Origin: Homarus americanus
Taxonomy: Eukaryota > Arthropoda > Malacostraca > Decapoda > Nephropidae
NCBI RefSeq assembly: GCF_018991925.1
Contig: NW_024737068.1
Span: 2,413,158 to 2,477,157, forward strand
Length of the DNA stretch: 64,000 bases
Reading direction: 5' to 3'
Shown piece by piece: positions 24,004-35,305 of the stretch. Under the pieces are notes generated by a model. It did no database searches, was not told the origin of the DNA, and saw only the letters and a program-made list of their open reading frames with translations. Each line of letters opens with the position of its first letter. Position 1 is the stretch's first letter. A program made the position numbers and the translations under genes.

Positions 24004-24235
24004 GTTGTCAATAGTAAGAGAAACAATTGAGACCCTGCAATTGTGTGTAAATGAGGCAGAAAGTCAAATCAGCAACCTGTTGTCAATAGTAAGAGAAACA
24101 ATTGAGACCCTGCAATTGTGTGTAAATGAGGCAGAAAGTCAAATCAGCAACCTGGAACTTGGTCACAATTTTCATGATGCCATATGGCATATGACAACAC
24201 ATTATGCTTCCAATTTCTCCCCAGGCGGTAGTATC
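24004..24235. repeat. Interspersed repeat Z, copy 2, with 75-bp tandem duplication
   Basis: Bases 24004-24078 and 24079-24153 are identical 75-bp units (GTTGTCAATAGTAAGAGAAA...). The remainder matches 10855-10930. The exact identity of the two units suggests a recent duplication or an assembly artefact. Confidence 0.85.
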
Positions 24236-24269
24236 TCCCTGTTTGGTAGCTGTCTACTACTTACTACCT

Positions 24270-25195
24270 TACAGTGTTACTGTTGTTGCTACTCTTGTTG
24301 TCACTGCTTTTGTTGTTACTGCTGTTGTTAGTGTTGCTGTTGTTGCTACTGTTGTTGTTACTACTACTGTTGTTGTTGCTACGGCTACTGTTATAGTTAA
24401 TGGTGCTATTGGTGTTGTTAATAGGTTACTGATGCTCCTGATGCTACTGCTCTTGTTGATAAAGGTGTTCTAAAGACTAAAGTTGTAACTCCTGAAGTTT
24501 TTATTACTACTGTTGTTGTTAAGGACTCTACTGCTGTTTTTGTTTCTAACAGTGTTACCTTTTTTTGTTTTTTGCTACTGTTATTGTTGTGGTTACTACT
24601 GTTACTGCAGTGTTTAGTTAAAATATAGCTACGGCAATTACTGCTGTTGATAATGCTGCACTGCTGTTGCTCTTAATGTCAATATTACTACTGTTGTTGT
24701 CCCTGTTTTTTTGTTAATACCGGCACTGCTGCTGTTGTTGTTGTTGCTGTTAATGCTGGTACTGCTACTGTTTGTGCTATTGTTGCTGTTAATGCTGGTA
24801 CTACTACAGTACTGTTGTTGTTATTGTTGCTGTTAATAGTGGCACTGTTACTGTTGTTGCTGTTAATGCTGGTGCTACTACTGTTGTTGTTGTTGTTGTT
24901 GTTTTGCTTCTGCTGATGCTGCTGCTGCTGCTCCAGCTGTTGCTGTTAATGCTGATACAACTACTGTTGTTGTTGCTGTTAAGGTTGGTACTGCTACTAT
25001 TGTTGTTGTTAAGATTGGTACTGCTACTGTTGTTGATGTTGTTGGTGCTGCTACTTTTGTTGTTGTTGCTGTTATTACTGGCACTGCTACTGTTGTTGTT
25101 ATTGTTGTTACTTTTAATGCTGTTACTGCTAATGTTGCTGTTAATGCTGTTACTGTTACTGTTGCTGTTAATGGTGGTACTCCTACTCCTGTTTG
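24270..25195. repeat. Degenerate CTG/TTG trinucleotide-rich array
   Basis: About 0.9 kb of mixed GTTGTTGCT, ACTACTGTT and AATGCTGGTACTGCT units, essentially the complement-like relative of the AAC-rich minisatellite further on. It gives poly-Leu, poly-Thr and poly-Asn frames without biological meaning. Confidence 0.9.
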
Positions 25196-25404
25196 TCAAA
25201 TGCTATTCGGTGCCGACGTCTCAAAGAAACACAGGCTTCTCAGTTGCAATTTAATGGGAGAGGATCGTACAGCGGTGCAGCAGAAAACAATCTCCTTTAC
25301 AGGGTAACATACAAGCCTCACAAAATGTCGTACCATCTCATCTAACTAATCAGGCATTCGTACCACAACCAACTTTCAGTCACACCACTGGGAAGCGGCA
25401 CTCA
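25196..25404. other. Short unique spacer
   Basis: Separates the CTG-rich array from the AAC-rich array, which is in the opposite orientation. Nothing recognised. Confidence 0.5.
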
Positions 25405-27550
25405 TGCCTTAACAACAACAGCAACATTAGTAGTCCCAGCCTTAACAACAAAAACAGTAGTAGAACAAGCATTAAAAACAACAACAACAATAGTATTAGG
25501 ACCAGCCTTAACAAAAACAACAACAACATTAGTAGGCCCAGCCTTAACAACAACAACAACAGTAGTAGGACCAGCCTTAACAACAACAACAACAACAACA
25601 GTAGTATGTTCAGCCTTAACAAAAACACCAATAACAGAAATAGACCAAGCCTTAACAACAAGAACAACAGTAGTAGGACTAGCATAAAAAAACACAACAG
25701 TAGTAGGCCCAGCCTTAACAACGACAACAACAGTAGTAGGACCAGCCTTAACAACAACAACAGTAGTATGATCAGCCTTGACAAAAACACCAATAACAGA
25801 AATAGACCAAGCCTTAACAACAACAACAACAACAACAGTAGTATGTTCAGCCTTGACAAAAACACCAATAACAGAAATAGACCAAGCCTTAACAACAACA
25901 ACAACAGTAGTAGGACTAGCATAAAAAAAACACAACAGTAGTAGGACCAGCCTTAACAACAACAACAGATGTATGACCAGCTTTAACAAAAACAACAGCA
26001 GTACGACCAGCCTTAACAACAACAACAACGACAACAACAACATTAATAGGACCAGCCTTAATAGCAACAACAGTAGTAGAACCAGCCTTATTAACAACAG
26101 CAGTAGTAGGACCAGCCTTAAAAACAACAACAGTAGTAGGACCAGTCAACAAAAACAACAACATCATCAGTAGTAGGACCAGCCTTAGCAACAAAACAAC
26201 AACAATAGTATTAGGACCAGCCTCAACAACAACAGTAGTAGAACCAGCCTTAACAAGAACAGCAACATCATCAGTAGTAGGACCAGCCCTAACAACAACA
26301 ACAGTAGAAGGACCAGCCTTAACAACAACATCAAAAACAGTAGTAGGACCAGCCCTAACAACAACAACAACATAAACAACAGAGAAGGCAAAAGCCTTAA
26401 CAACAACAACATTAATAGGACCTGCCTTAACAACAACAACAGTAATATATAACCAGCCTTAATAAACACAACAGTAGTAGGACTAGCCTCAGCAACAACA
26501 ACAACAGTAGTAGGACCACACTTAACAACAACTAAAACAAAAGTAAAAGCGCCAGCCATAACAACACCAACAGTAGTAGGACCAGCCTGAACAACAACAA
26601 CAGTAGTAGGAACAGCTATAACAACAACAACAACAGTAATAGGACTAGTCTTAACAAAAGCAGCAACAACATTAGTAGGCCTAGCCTTAACAACAAAAAC
26701 AACAGTAATAGGATCTGCATTAACAAACACAAGAGTAATAGGACCAGCCTTAACAAACACAACAGTAGTATGATCAGACTCACCAAAAACAACAACAACA
26801 GACCTAGGCCCAGCCTTAACAACAACAACATCAGTAGTAGGATCTGTATTAACAAACACAAGAGTAGTAGGATCAACCTTAACAACAACAACAACAACAA
26901 CAACAACAGTAGTAGGACCAGTTAAAACAACAACAATAGTAGGACCAGCCTTAACACCAACAACAGAAACAGTAGTATGCCCAGCCTTTACAAACACAAC
27001 ATTAGTAGGAGCAGTTAAACAACAACAGTAGGAGGACCAACCTTAACAACAGCAACAGTGGTAGGACCAGCCTTAACAACATCTACAACAGGAGTAGTCC
27101 CAGCCTTAACAACAACATCAGTAGTAGGACCATCCTTAACAACAAAAACAGTAGTAGGATCAGCCTTAACAACAAAAACAGTAGTAGGACCAGCCTTAAC
27201 AACAAAAACAGTAGTAGGACCAGCCTTAACAACAAGAACAGTAATAGGACAAGTCATAACAACAAACACAACAACAACAACATTAGTAGACCCAGCTTTT
27301 ACAACAACAACCAAAACAGTAGTAGGAACAGCCTTAACAACAACAACAACAACAACAACAACATCAATATTAGGAACAGCTGTAACAACAACAACAACAT
27401 CAACAACAGTAGTAGGTCCAGCCTTAACAACAGCAACAACAGTAGTAGGACCATCCTTAACAACAACAACAGAAGTAGGACCAGCCTTAAAAACAACAAC
27501 AATACAGTAGTAGGACTAGTCATAACATCAACAACATTAGCAGCAGTAGT
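25405..27550. repeat. AAC-rich minisatellite, ~30-bp units, 2.1 kb
   Basis: Units follow AGTAGTAGGACCAGCCTT followed by a variable number of AAC triplets. Unit length varies in steps of three, so long frames stay open on both strands. The same array type resumes at 30539 and 34691, interrupted by CR1 LINEs. Confidence 0.95.
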
Positions 27551-27630
27551 ACATAAGAACATAAGAACATTAGAAAATAAGGAGTCTGCAATACGCCGGT
27601 TGGCCTGTGCATGGCAGCTCCTGTCGAGAG

Positions 27631-30531
27631 TTAGTACCACTCTCTATCATCCATGAATCTATCCAGTCTCCTTTTGAAACTTTCCAGCGTTCCAGCACTT
27701 ACTACATAGTTGCTAAGATTGTTCCACTCGTCCACCACCCTATTTGTGAACCAGTTCCTTCCTATCTCCCTCCTAAACCTAAACTTATCCAACTTAAATC
27801 CGTTGCTTCGAGTCCTATCCTGCTCGGATATTATAAGAACTTTATCTATATTCCCTTTATTGATTTCTTTCACCCACTTAAATACATCTATCATATCTCC
27901 CCGCACTCTTCGTCTTTCTAGGGAACGCAAGTTTAGTTTCTTTAACCTATCCTGATATGGAAGGTTTCTAAGTCCCGGAATCATTTTCGTCATTCTTCGC
28001 TGCACCGGCTCTAGTAAATTGATATCCATTCTATAATAAGGGCACCAGAACTGAACCGCATAATCGAGGTGCGGCCTGACTAGCACGAGATATGGTTGCA
28101 ATAAGACCTCTGCACTCTTATTACTTACACTTCTAGATATAAAACCCAATACTCTGTTTGCCTAATTTCGAACATTAATGCACTGTTTTCTAGGCCGTAG
28201 GTCCGGGCTTTCAAGTACCACTAGGTCTCTTTCACAAGTCGACTTCTCTAAGTTGATGTTGTTAAGGCTGTTGTTACGACCGTGTCGTGTTTTTCTATTT
28301 TTTTTATATAACATGCTTCCATGTTGTTCCATATTATTCCTGTAATGATGTGTTATATTTACTATTATATAATCTAATCACCTTACCCTGTGCTGTTAAG
28401 GTTTTAACTGTTATTATTTGTTCAAGCCCATCTTATTTCTTCATTTAATATTGTAACAAGCATTCTTTGTCTCTCTATCGACCATCTGCATCTTTAAACG
28501 AACCATGTTTCACAGGCCGATTTTTGGAGGGAATTGGCCCTATATATATAGTGGTCCACCAATTGATGGAGTTCAGTCCAGTCCTCCTTGTCATTCAGTT
28601 CTCGTTCTTGTGAGTGACATTTGTCACCTGTTACTTATACTTCATTTTATTTCTGTGATAGTTCCTGTCACCACCAATGTGGTATATCTATGTGAGTACC
28701 TATTTATGTCTCTTATGTGTCCATCAGTGCTTGCTTAGTTACATTTAAGTAATTCAGTGTTGTTTCACGTTAGTTAATTTCAGTGTTAGTTATTTTATAT
28801 GCTTATGCAGTGTTAACGTAATCCAATTCTTTATTTTTATTCTTTTGATGTTTCGATGTTTAGTATCATTTGTGTCTTAAAAGTTTCAATAGTGAATCAA
28901 TTTGTTGTGACAGCCTACGAGGCTCTTTATTGTGTTAATATTTAATTTAATTAAATACTTAAAGGTTTACTTTATTTATTTTTATTCCCTTTTAATTTAC
29001 TTCACTCTTTTTGTTTGGTTACGCCTAGAACCTGGATATTAAAGTAAATTAAGAGATGGCATAACACTGTATCCATTGACAGTAATTGTTCTTCCAATAT
29101 TAAGTATGTTGCACTTGCTGGTGTTGAATTTCATTTGCCATTTTTCAGACCACCCCCGCAGTTTACTTAGATCCTCCTGTATTGCATTTCCAACCTGCCC
29201 TGAATTAATCTGCCGCCCTATTTTAGTGTCATCCACAAACTTGCTTATGTCACTGCTGATCCCAGTATCTAGATCGTTTATGTAGATTATGAACAATAGT
29301 GGGCCTAGTACTGACCCCTGGGGAACCTCACTGGTTAGACGGCCCCGCTCAGATTTAACACCATCTTCGCTGACCCTCTGCGTTCTATCGGTGAGCCATC
29401 ATTTTATCCAATTTAAAACTTTCCCCTCAATACCATGAGCCTTAATTTTTCTCAGAAGCCTCTGATGCAGTACTCTGTCAAATGCTTTGCTAAAGTCTAA
29501 GTAAATAACATCGTAATGTTCGTCATTATCTACTACCTCGAAGACTTTCCTATAAAAGTCAGCAGATTTGTTTGACAAGATTTTCCCTTTGTAAACCCAT
29601 GTTGAGAGTCGTAGACTAATTTGCTTTTCTCTAAATGCAATCGGATGCTATCTGCTATAATTGATTCAAGAAATTTCCCCACTATTGACGTCAAACTGAT
29701 CGGCCGGTAATTTGACGCTGATGCGCTGTCTCCCTTTTTGAATATGGGTACTACATTTGCCTGTTTCCACAAGTCTGGCACAACTCCCGTGTCTAATGAT
29801 TTTGTAAATAAATTTTCGAGGGGTCCTCTAATCTGTTCCCTACGCTCTTTCAAGACTCGAGGGAAAATTTCATCCAGCCCTGGGGATTTTGTCTTCTTTA
29901 GTTTATTTATCCTCTTAAGAACATCCTCTTTTCTGATAGTGATATTCTTTAATTTCTCTTCTTCCTTTCCCTTAAATATCAGTTCCACCTCTGGAATTTC
30001 ATCGCGAATTTCTTCTGTGAAAACTGATAAGAAGTAGCTGTTCAATGCCTTGCTTATTTCTTCATTGCCATTTATCACTTCTCCCTTCCCTGACTTTAAA
30101 GGCCCAACTTTGTCCTTGACCTTTGTTCTGTATACCTGGAAAATCCCTTGTGATTCGCCTTGGATTCTCTTGCTATTTTGATTTCATAGTCTCTCTTTGC
30201 TTTCCTTACATTTTTCTTAACAGTCCTAGATACTTCATTACACCTATTTCTCAACTGCTCCTCCCCTCCCTTTAATTTCTTATATATCCCTTTCTTTATT
30301 CCTGTCATGTTTAAGTTTTCTGGTCATCCACCTTGGCTCATTTTTATTTGACCTAATTTTTCTATATGGTATATTTTGTTCTTGTGCTTTATGTCGTATA
30401 CTAGTGAATATATTATAGTCATGATCAATTGTTGTGTCATCTATAACCTCACCCCTTCCTACTGGGGACTGACGTGACTGTTCCCAGGTGACCTCACCAA
30501 GGTACCTTCTTAACCCCTGATAATCCGCCAA
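27631..30531 (-). pseudogene. CR1 ORF2 fragments, copy 1 (RT)
   Basis: From the 5' side: 30280-30531 (ADYQGLRRYLGEVTWEQS, post-endonuclease linker), 30096-30308, then 29533-30078 with RT motifs (KKTKSPGLDEIFPRVLKE, FKKGDSASASNYRPISLTS). VIYLDFSKAFDRV is readable near 29490 with the first catalytic Asp, and VPQGSVLGPLLFIIYINDL near 29310. 29039-29296 has FVDDTKIG (Val in place of Ala before the catalytic DD), and 27631-28149 holds the C-terminal domain (LVRPHLDYAVQFWCPYYRMD). Frameshifts and the LTR insertion inactivate it. Confidence 0.85.
28272..29066 (+). mobile_element. Solo LTR (795 bp) with 4-bp TSD
   Basis: The segment starts TGTTACGACC and ends GGCATAACA, with CTGT on both sides (28268-28271 and 29067-29070). 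The related LINE at 55500 lacks it and reads AAGGCTGTATACATTGACAG, which is an empty site. A TATA-like CTATATATATAGTGG near 28540 fits an LTR promoter. Orientation is inferred from that. No internal region remains, so it is a recombination product. Confidence 0.85.
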
Positions 30532-30538
30532 CCGAAAG

Positions 30539-31600
30539 TCTTAACAACAACAAAAACAACAGTAGTAGGACCAGCCTTAACAACAAAAACAAAAGTAGTA
30601 CCAGACCTAACAACAACAAAAACAACAGTAATAGCACCTGCCTTAACAACAACAACAGTAGAAGGACCAGCATTAACAACAACACATCAACAGCAGTAGT
30701 AGGACCAGCCTTAACATCAACAGCAGTAGTAAGACCAGCCATAACAACAATAATAGGAGTAGGACCAGCCATAACAACAACAACAACAACAGCAGTAGTA
30801 GGAGCAAACTTAACAACAACAACAACAACAGAACTAGAACCAGCCATAACAACAACAACAACAACAGTAGTACCACCAGCCTTAACAACAATAACAACAG
30901 CATCAACAACAGTAGTACCACCAGCCATAACAACATCAACAACAGTAGTACCACCAGCCTTAACAACAACAATAGTAGGATAGGCATTAGCAACAACATC
31001 AGTAGTAGGACTAGTAGGACAAGCATTTACAACAACAACAACAACTGTATTATAACTAGCCTTAACAACAACAACAACAACAGTTTTAGTACCAGCCTTA
31101 ACAACAATAACAACAACAACAACAACAGTATTAGGACCAGCCTTAACAACAACAACAACAACAACTGTATTATAACCAGCCTTAACAACAACAAAAACAA
31201 CAACAACAACAACAGCTTTAGTACCAGCCTTAACAACAATAACAACAACATCAACAACAGTAGTACCACCAGCCTTAACAACAACATACAACGACAACAA
31301 CAACAACAGTTTTAGTACCAGCCTTAACAACAATAACAACAGTATTAGGACCAGCCTTAACAACATTAACAACAACAACTGTATTATAACCAGCCTTAAC
31401 AGCAACAAGAACAACAACAACAACAGTTTTAGTACCAGCCTTAACAACAATAACAACAACATCAACAACACTAGTACCACCAGCCTTAACAACAACAGTA
31501 GTAGGATAGGCACTAGCAACAACATCAGTAGTAGGACTAGTAGGAACAGCAGTTACAACAACAACAGCAGCATTAGGCCCAGCCTTAACAGCAACAACAG
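30539..31600. repeat. AAC-rich minisatellite, second block
   Basis: Same unit as 25405-27550, in the same orientation, flanked by two LINEs. A ~200-bp segment with TAGGATAGGCATTAGC (near 30977 and 31503) recurs, pointing to segmental duplication inside the array. Confidence 0.95.
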
Positions 31601-34600
31601 TACATAAGAACATAAGAACATAAGAAAGTGGGATACTGCAGGAGGCCGACTGGCCCATACAAGGCAGATCCCTTTCACACCCATCCCAGCACTTCCATGT
31701 GCCTATCCAACTTCGTCTTGAAGCTCCCTAGCGTCCCCGAACCTACTATAGCACTCGGTAGCCTATTCCACATATCCACAACTCTATTACCAAACTAGTG
31801 CTTGCCTATATCCTTTCTGAATCGGAATTTATCTAATTTAAAGCCATTTGTTGTAGTTATTTCGTTATTACTGAGCTTCAGAACATCTTCCATTTTACCC
31901 TTGTTAATCCCACTTACCCACTTGAACACCTCTATAATATCTCCCCTAACTCTACGCCTCTCTAATGAATGCAAGCCTAAGCTTTTCAGTCTTTCTTCAT
32001 ATGGAAGGTTTCTAATATTATGGATCATTTTTGTCATTCTTCTTTGTACTCTCTCCAAAGAATCTATGTCCATTCTATAATAAGGACACCAGAATTGAAC
32101 CACATAATCCATGTGTGGCCTCACTAATGCTAGGTAATGTTTCAAGATAACTTCAGCAGTTCTGTTACTCACACTCCTAGATATGAACCCAAGAATCCTG
32201 TTTGCCTTGTTGCTAACGCTAATACATTGTTTTCTAGGTTTCAAGTCGTTGCTAACAAATACACCTAGATCTTTTTCACAATCTGAGTTTTCTATTTCCG
32301 TGTTACCTAGTTTATACTTAACGTTTGTATTCGTCTTCCCTATCTGTAGTACCTTGCATTTATCAGTATTAAAATTCATTTGCCAGTCTACTGACCACTC
32401 ATGTAAGGTATCTAGATCTCTTTGAAGGTGTTCAAAGTCACTGTCTGAATTTATCACTCTCCCCATTTTGGTATCATCTGCAAATTTACTAATCCTACTA
32501 GTTATACCTAAATCAAGATCATTAATGAATATAACAAACAGCAGAGGGCCTAATACAGATCCCTGGGGAACTCCACTTTTGACCGCATCCCAGTCTGACT
32601 TAAATCCATTTATGCTGACTCTTTGTTTCCTACCAGTTAACCATGACCTAATCCATTTTAATAATGATCCACCTATTCCATGTGCTTCTACCTTCCTTAT
32701 CAATCTCTCATGAGGGACTCTATCGAATGCTTTACTGAAATCTAAATAAATTATATCATATGACTTATCATTATCTACCTCTTCATATACTTCTGAAAAA
32801 AAGCTAAACAAATTTGTGAGACAAGAACGTCCCTGGATGAACCCGTGCTGAGAAGAATGAATTAAGTTGAATGTTTCAAGGTGGCTTCTGATTTTCGTAG
32901 CAATAATTGACTCTAGCAACTTGCCTATGATTGACGTGAGACTAATGGGACGGTAATTTAATGCAATTGATTTTTCACCTTTTTTGAAAATCGGAACTAC
33001 ATTTGCGAGTTTCCAAGCTTCTGGCACTAGGCCCGATTCTAATGACTTATTAAATAAAACTGCTAATGGATTACTCAACTCATCTCTACATTCTTTTAAT
33101 ATTCTAGCATATACCTCGTCTGGACCAGGCGATTTATGAGGCTTCAGTTTGTTAATTTCTTTAAGCACATCGTTACTAGTAATATTGATATTCATCAACA
33201 TATTTTCTATACTGTCGTTATATACCTTATGAACTTCTGGAAACTGTGCTAGGTTTTCATTTGTGAATACGGAGCGAAAATTACTATTTAACGTACTACA
33301 CATTTCTAACTCATCATCAGTCATTTCTCCTGTGGTAGTTTTAAGGGGACCTATTGTATCTCTAACCTTTGATTTATACAGTTGATAAAAAGCTTTGGGG
33401 TTATTTTTCGATTCGTTAGCTACCTTGATTTCATAATTTCTCTTTGCTTTCCTAATTTCTGTTTTTACCTGTCTTGTTGGGTTCTGATAGCAACCAAGTA
33501 AGTGATTTTCGCCTTTCTTAACTTTTTTATATACTCCTTTCTTTTTCCCTAGAAGATCTAAGAGTCTATTATTCATCCATTTTGGCTGGTTCCGTATATA
33601 TCTGAATGTTCTTTTAGGGATGTGTTTATTTTGAGCATTATGGATTGTCGCAATAAATTGTTCATAAGTAGCTGCTAAATTAAATTCGGGGTTCTCCCGT
33701 CCTAAGTTGACAGTTTCCGGAGGTGTGGGGGGGATTAATCTTTTGACCATAGGGTCATCCCTTAGGTCTCTCCTTAAGCTACCGTAATTAGCCTTCCTAA
33801 AATCCGGGATCAAGGCCGAATTTTCCTTCTTCCTGCCATTCCATATTATGTTAAAATAAATGGCTTTACGATCACTGTTTCCTAGTTCGTCTTCAATCCC
33901 AACATCTTTTACAAGATTTTCATTATTTCTGAGAACTAAATCGAGGATATTATTTCCTCTAGTGGGCGAGTTTATGAATTGATATAAAAAACTATCTTGT
34001 ACTACTTCTAGAAAATCTTCAGATTCATTATCGCTAAGTTGATTTTTCCAATCTAAGCCTGAAAAGTTGAAATCGCCTAGAATACATACATTGTTTCTAT
34101 CAGATGCCTTCTTTATTTCCTCCCATAGCAATTTACCATCGTTCCTACTCAAATTAGGTGGTCTATATATAACACCAATGACTACGGACTCATTGCCCTC
34201 ACCAATCTCTACCCAAATACTTTCATTGTCGCTATTTGTTTTAATGTTTGATTTATTGCAGCTTTTTAATGACACCATGATATACACTGCTACACCGCCC
34301 CTCTCCTTCCTACTCTGTCAAATTTAAATAGGTTATATCCTGGAATATGAAATTCTGCTAAAAAATGTTTGCTGTTTGAATTTATCCATGTTTCCGTTAT
34401 TGCAATTATATCTATGTTCTCTTTACTAACAATGGCTCTGAGCTGGTCCATTTTGTTACACAAGCTTCTACTATTAGTATAATAAACACTCAATATATTT
34501 CTTCCGTTTCTATCTGTTTTACATTTATTACTTTGATGTTTGTTATTATGACTAACTATATTTTCAGCATTATCTACTTCTGTTTCACTGCTGTTATTTT

Positions 34601-34690
34601 CACATGGTATTTTCCTCTCTTTACCATTGATGGGATTTGGACATATTAAAACCCCACCTTTACTACCCTGTCAACTATCTTCGCTAGCAC
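31601..34690 (-). mobile_element. CR1-like LINE copy 2, near-intact ORF2
   Basis: Minus-strand element. The 3' tail of ATGTTCTT units at 31601-31625 abuts the AAC array; the 5' side at about 34690 abuts the same array. It lacks ORF1, so it is 5'-truncated. It belongs to a subfamily different from copies 1 and 5, judging by its C-terminal sequence. Confidence 0.9.
31795..34493 (-). pseudogene. CR1 ORF2 (endonuclease-RT), two lesions
   Basis: Frame 31795-34287 gives 830 residues, and 34290-34493 supplies the endonuclease N-terminus (IIAITETWINSNSK) one frameshift away. In the 830-residue part, endonuclease motifs are GVIYRPPNLS (38-47) and GDFNFSGLDW (71-80). The catalytic SDH is SDR here (138-140), which should kill nicking. 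The RT has NYRPISLTS (444-452), YLDFSKAFD (514-522), GVPQGSVLGPLL (572-583) and FADDTK (602-607). Translation stops at a TAG where relatives have Trp (H-W-F-G-N-R), losing about 50 C-terminal residues that are still readable to about 31650. This is the best-preserved LINE RT in the window. Confidence 0.9.
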
Positions 34691-34883
34691 TAGCAGTAGT
34701 AGCACTAGCCTTAACAACAACCACATTAGATGGACTAGCCTTAACAACAACCACATTAGATGGACTAGCCTTAACAACAACAACAACAGTAATAAGACCA
34801 ACCTTAACAACAACAGCGGTACAACCAGCCTTAACAACAAAAACGATAGTAGGACCAGCCTTATCAACAAAATCAGTAGTAGG
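34691..34883. repeat. AAC-rich minisatellite, third block, forward part
   Basis: Same orientation as the blocks at 25405 and 30539 (CCAGCCTTAACAACAAC). It ends at an abrupt orientation switch. Confidence 0.9.
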
Positions 34884-35105
34884 TGCTGTTGTTAAAGCTG
34901 GTCCTACTACTGTTGTTGTTAAGGCTGGTGATACTAGTGTTGTTGATGTTGTTGTTATGGCTGGTCCAAAAACTGTTGCTGTTTTTGTTGTTAAGACTGG
35001 TCCTTCTACTGTTGTTGTTGTTAAGGCTGGCCATACTACTGTTGTTGTTGTTGATGTTAGGGCTGATCCTACTACTGTTGTGTTTGTTAATGCAGGTCCT
35101 ACTAC
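34884..35105. repeat. AAC-rich minisatellite, inverted part
   Basis: From 34884 the unit is reverse-complemented (GTTGTTAAGGCTGGTCCTAC). With the preceding block it forms a head-to-head palindromic array of about 200 bp per arm. Confidence 0.9.
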
Positions 35106-35295
35106 CAGGCCCGTCCTTACGGGGGAGGGGGGAACAGGGGCGACCGCAGGGGCCTCGCGCGTGTGGGGGCCCCGCAGGGCCCAGTACTAGACCCAGTGAC
35201 CTCGGACACATTACCTGTTGACTGGTTAATCTGACCTGACGGCTTACGCCACCATCACAACCGTGACCTTACCATCCATAGCGACAGTCCCATTT
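35106..35295. other. GC-rich junction segment
   Basis: Starts CAGGCCCGTCCTTACGGGGG, which resembles the end of a hAT-type element, but no partner end was found. It separates the palindromic array from the 3'-truncated LINE copy 3. Confidence 0.35.
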
Positions 35296-35305
35296 CACGC
35301 CTAAA

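Larger units (their letters stand above)
27551..30538 (-). mobile_element. CR1-like LINE copy 1, 5'-truncated, with solo LTR inside
   Basis: Minus-strand non-LTR retrotransposon. The 3' end is a tandem TTCTTATG-type tail at 27551-27570, abutting the AAC minisatellite; the 5' end at 30538 abuts the same minisatellite again. Its sequence closely matches the copy at 54800-62765 (same subfamily). It retains part of the endonuclease-RT linker, the RT and the C-terminal domain. A 795-bp solo LTR interrupts it. Confidence 0.9.

Noticed and set aside
25380..27640. Poly-Leu, poly-Val and TTTVVGPAL-like proteins
   Set aside because: They come from the AAC-rich minisatellite; unit length steps of three keep several frames open. 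No conserved domain.
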